A stretch of 6,083 nt of DNA, taken from the NCBI GenBank assembly GCA_900752425.1, contig CAADVE010000106.1:1-6083 (forward strand), given 5' to 3'. Shown piece by piece: positions 5,923-6,083 of this stretch. Numbering within the stretch: the first letter of the stretch is position 1; the number at the start of each line of letters is the position of its first letter. Source of the stretch: an uncultured Collinsella sp. GTDB taxonomy: Bacteria; Actinomycetota; Coriobacteriia; Coriobacteriales; Coriobacteriaceae. The notes under the pieces are model-generated. The model was given only the letters and a program-made list of their open reading frames with translations, had not been told where the DNA came from and searched no databases. The translations under genes and the position numbers were made by a program.

Positions 5923-6083
5923 TTATTCCTCGTACGCGCCCTCAAGCCGCAGCAGCCACTCCTTGCGGTCGAGACCACCGGCATATCCGTTAAGCGAGCC
6001 GTCGGCGGCAACCACGCGATGGCACGGCACAATAATCGAAATGGGATTACGCGCGACCGCGGCCCCCACGGCACGGGGAGACA
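5923..6083 (-). CDS. ogt: Methylated-DNA--[protein]-cysteine S-methyltransferase, C-terminal part
   Basis: Only the last 52 codons and two bases of a further codon are in the window; the gene continues past the right edge. The product repairs O6-alkylguanine in DNA by moving the alkyl group irreversibly to its own cysteine. The visible part begins SPRAVGAAVARNP and contains the active-site motif PCHRV with the acceptor Cys at 6022-6024 (minus TGC). It continues with the conserved active-site loop GSLNGYAGGLDRKEWLL and ends at TAA after GAYEE. The fragment cannot show whether this is a stand-alone Ogt-type enzyme or the C-terminus of an Ada-type fusion, so the symbol is provisional. No link to the two-component genes is implied: 228 bp with its own promoter-like signals separates them. 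Confidence 0.93.
   Translation of the reverse strand, partial: SPRAVGAAVARNPISIIVPCHRVVAADGSLNGYAGGLDRKEWLLRLEGAYEE

Noticed and set aside
5889..6074. Minus-strand open frame of 61 codons near the right edge
   Set aside because: The neighbouring frame holds the unmistakable PCHRV alkyltransferase sequence ending at 5923. This one is out of frame with it.

Overview
The window fits a high-GC Gram-positive gut actinobacterium of the class Coriobacteriia, most likely Collinsella or a close relative. This is inference from protein style, the GC-rich codon use and recalled short intergenic repeats containing GGGACAG; no database was searched. All five genes lie on the minus strand, so transcription runs from the right edge to the left. 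I see no RNA gene, CRISPR array, insertion sequence or prophage gene.

In transcription order: (1) the C-terminal 52 codons of an O6-alkylguanine-DNA alkyltransferase with its PCHRV active site, cut by the right edge (5923-6083); (2) a 228-bp intergenic region with a GGGACAG stem-loop, two pairs of CTTAG-type direct repeats and a -10-like hexamer; (3) an OmpR/PhoB-type response regulator (5011-5694); (4) its membrane histidine kinase (3635-5008), starting at GTG two bases after the regulator stop, with a Shine-Dalgarno inside the regulator's last codons; (5) an 85-bp gap containing most of a 34-bp repeat; (6) an ABC ATPase of the MacB/LolD-like class (2848-3549); (7) a large FtsX-type permease (77-2842, or 2854 if GTG is used), whose stop is followed at once by a strong intrinsic terminator.

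The likely working unit is a two-component system next to an ABC transporter of the kind that removes antimicrobial peptides, extracts lipoproteins or transmits force across the envelope. The kinase senses something outside the membrane, phosphorylates the regulator at Asp51, and the regulator probably acts on its own promoter and perhaps on the transporter. The transported substrate cannot be read from the sequence.

No wholly new system is evident. The most interesting structure is a 34-bp repeat (33/34 identical) in inverted orientation on both sides of the ABC gene pair. One copy supplies the kinase stop codon, and the other forms most of the operon terminator. The next most interesting is the pair of 8-bp repeats exactly 11 bp apart placed where a -35 box would lie in front of the response-regulator gene.
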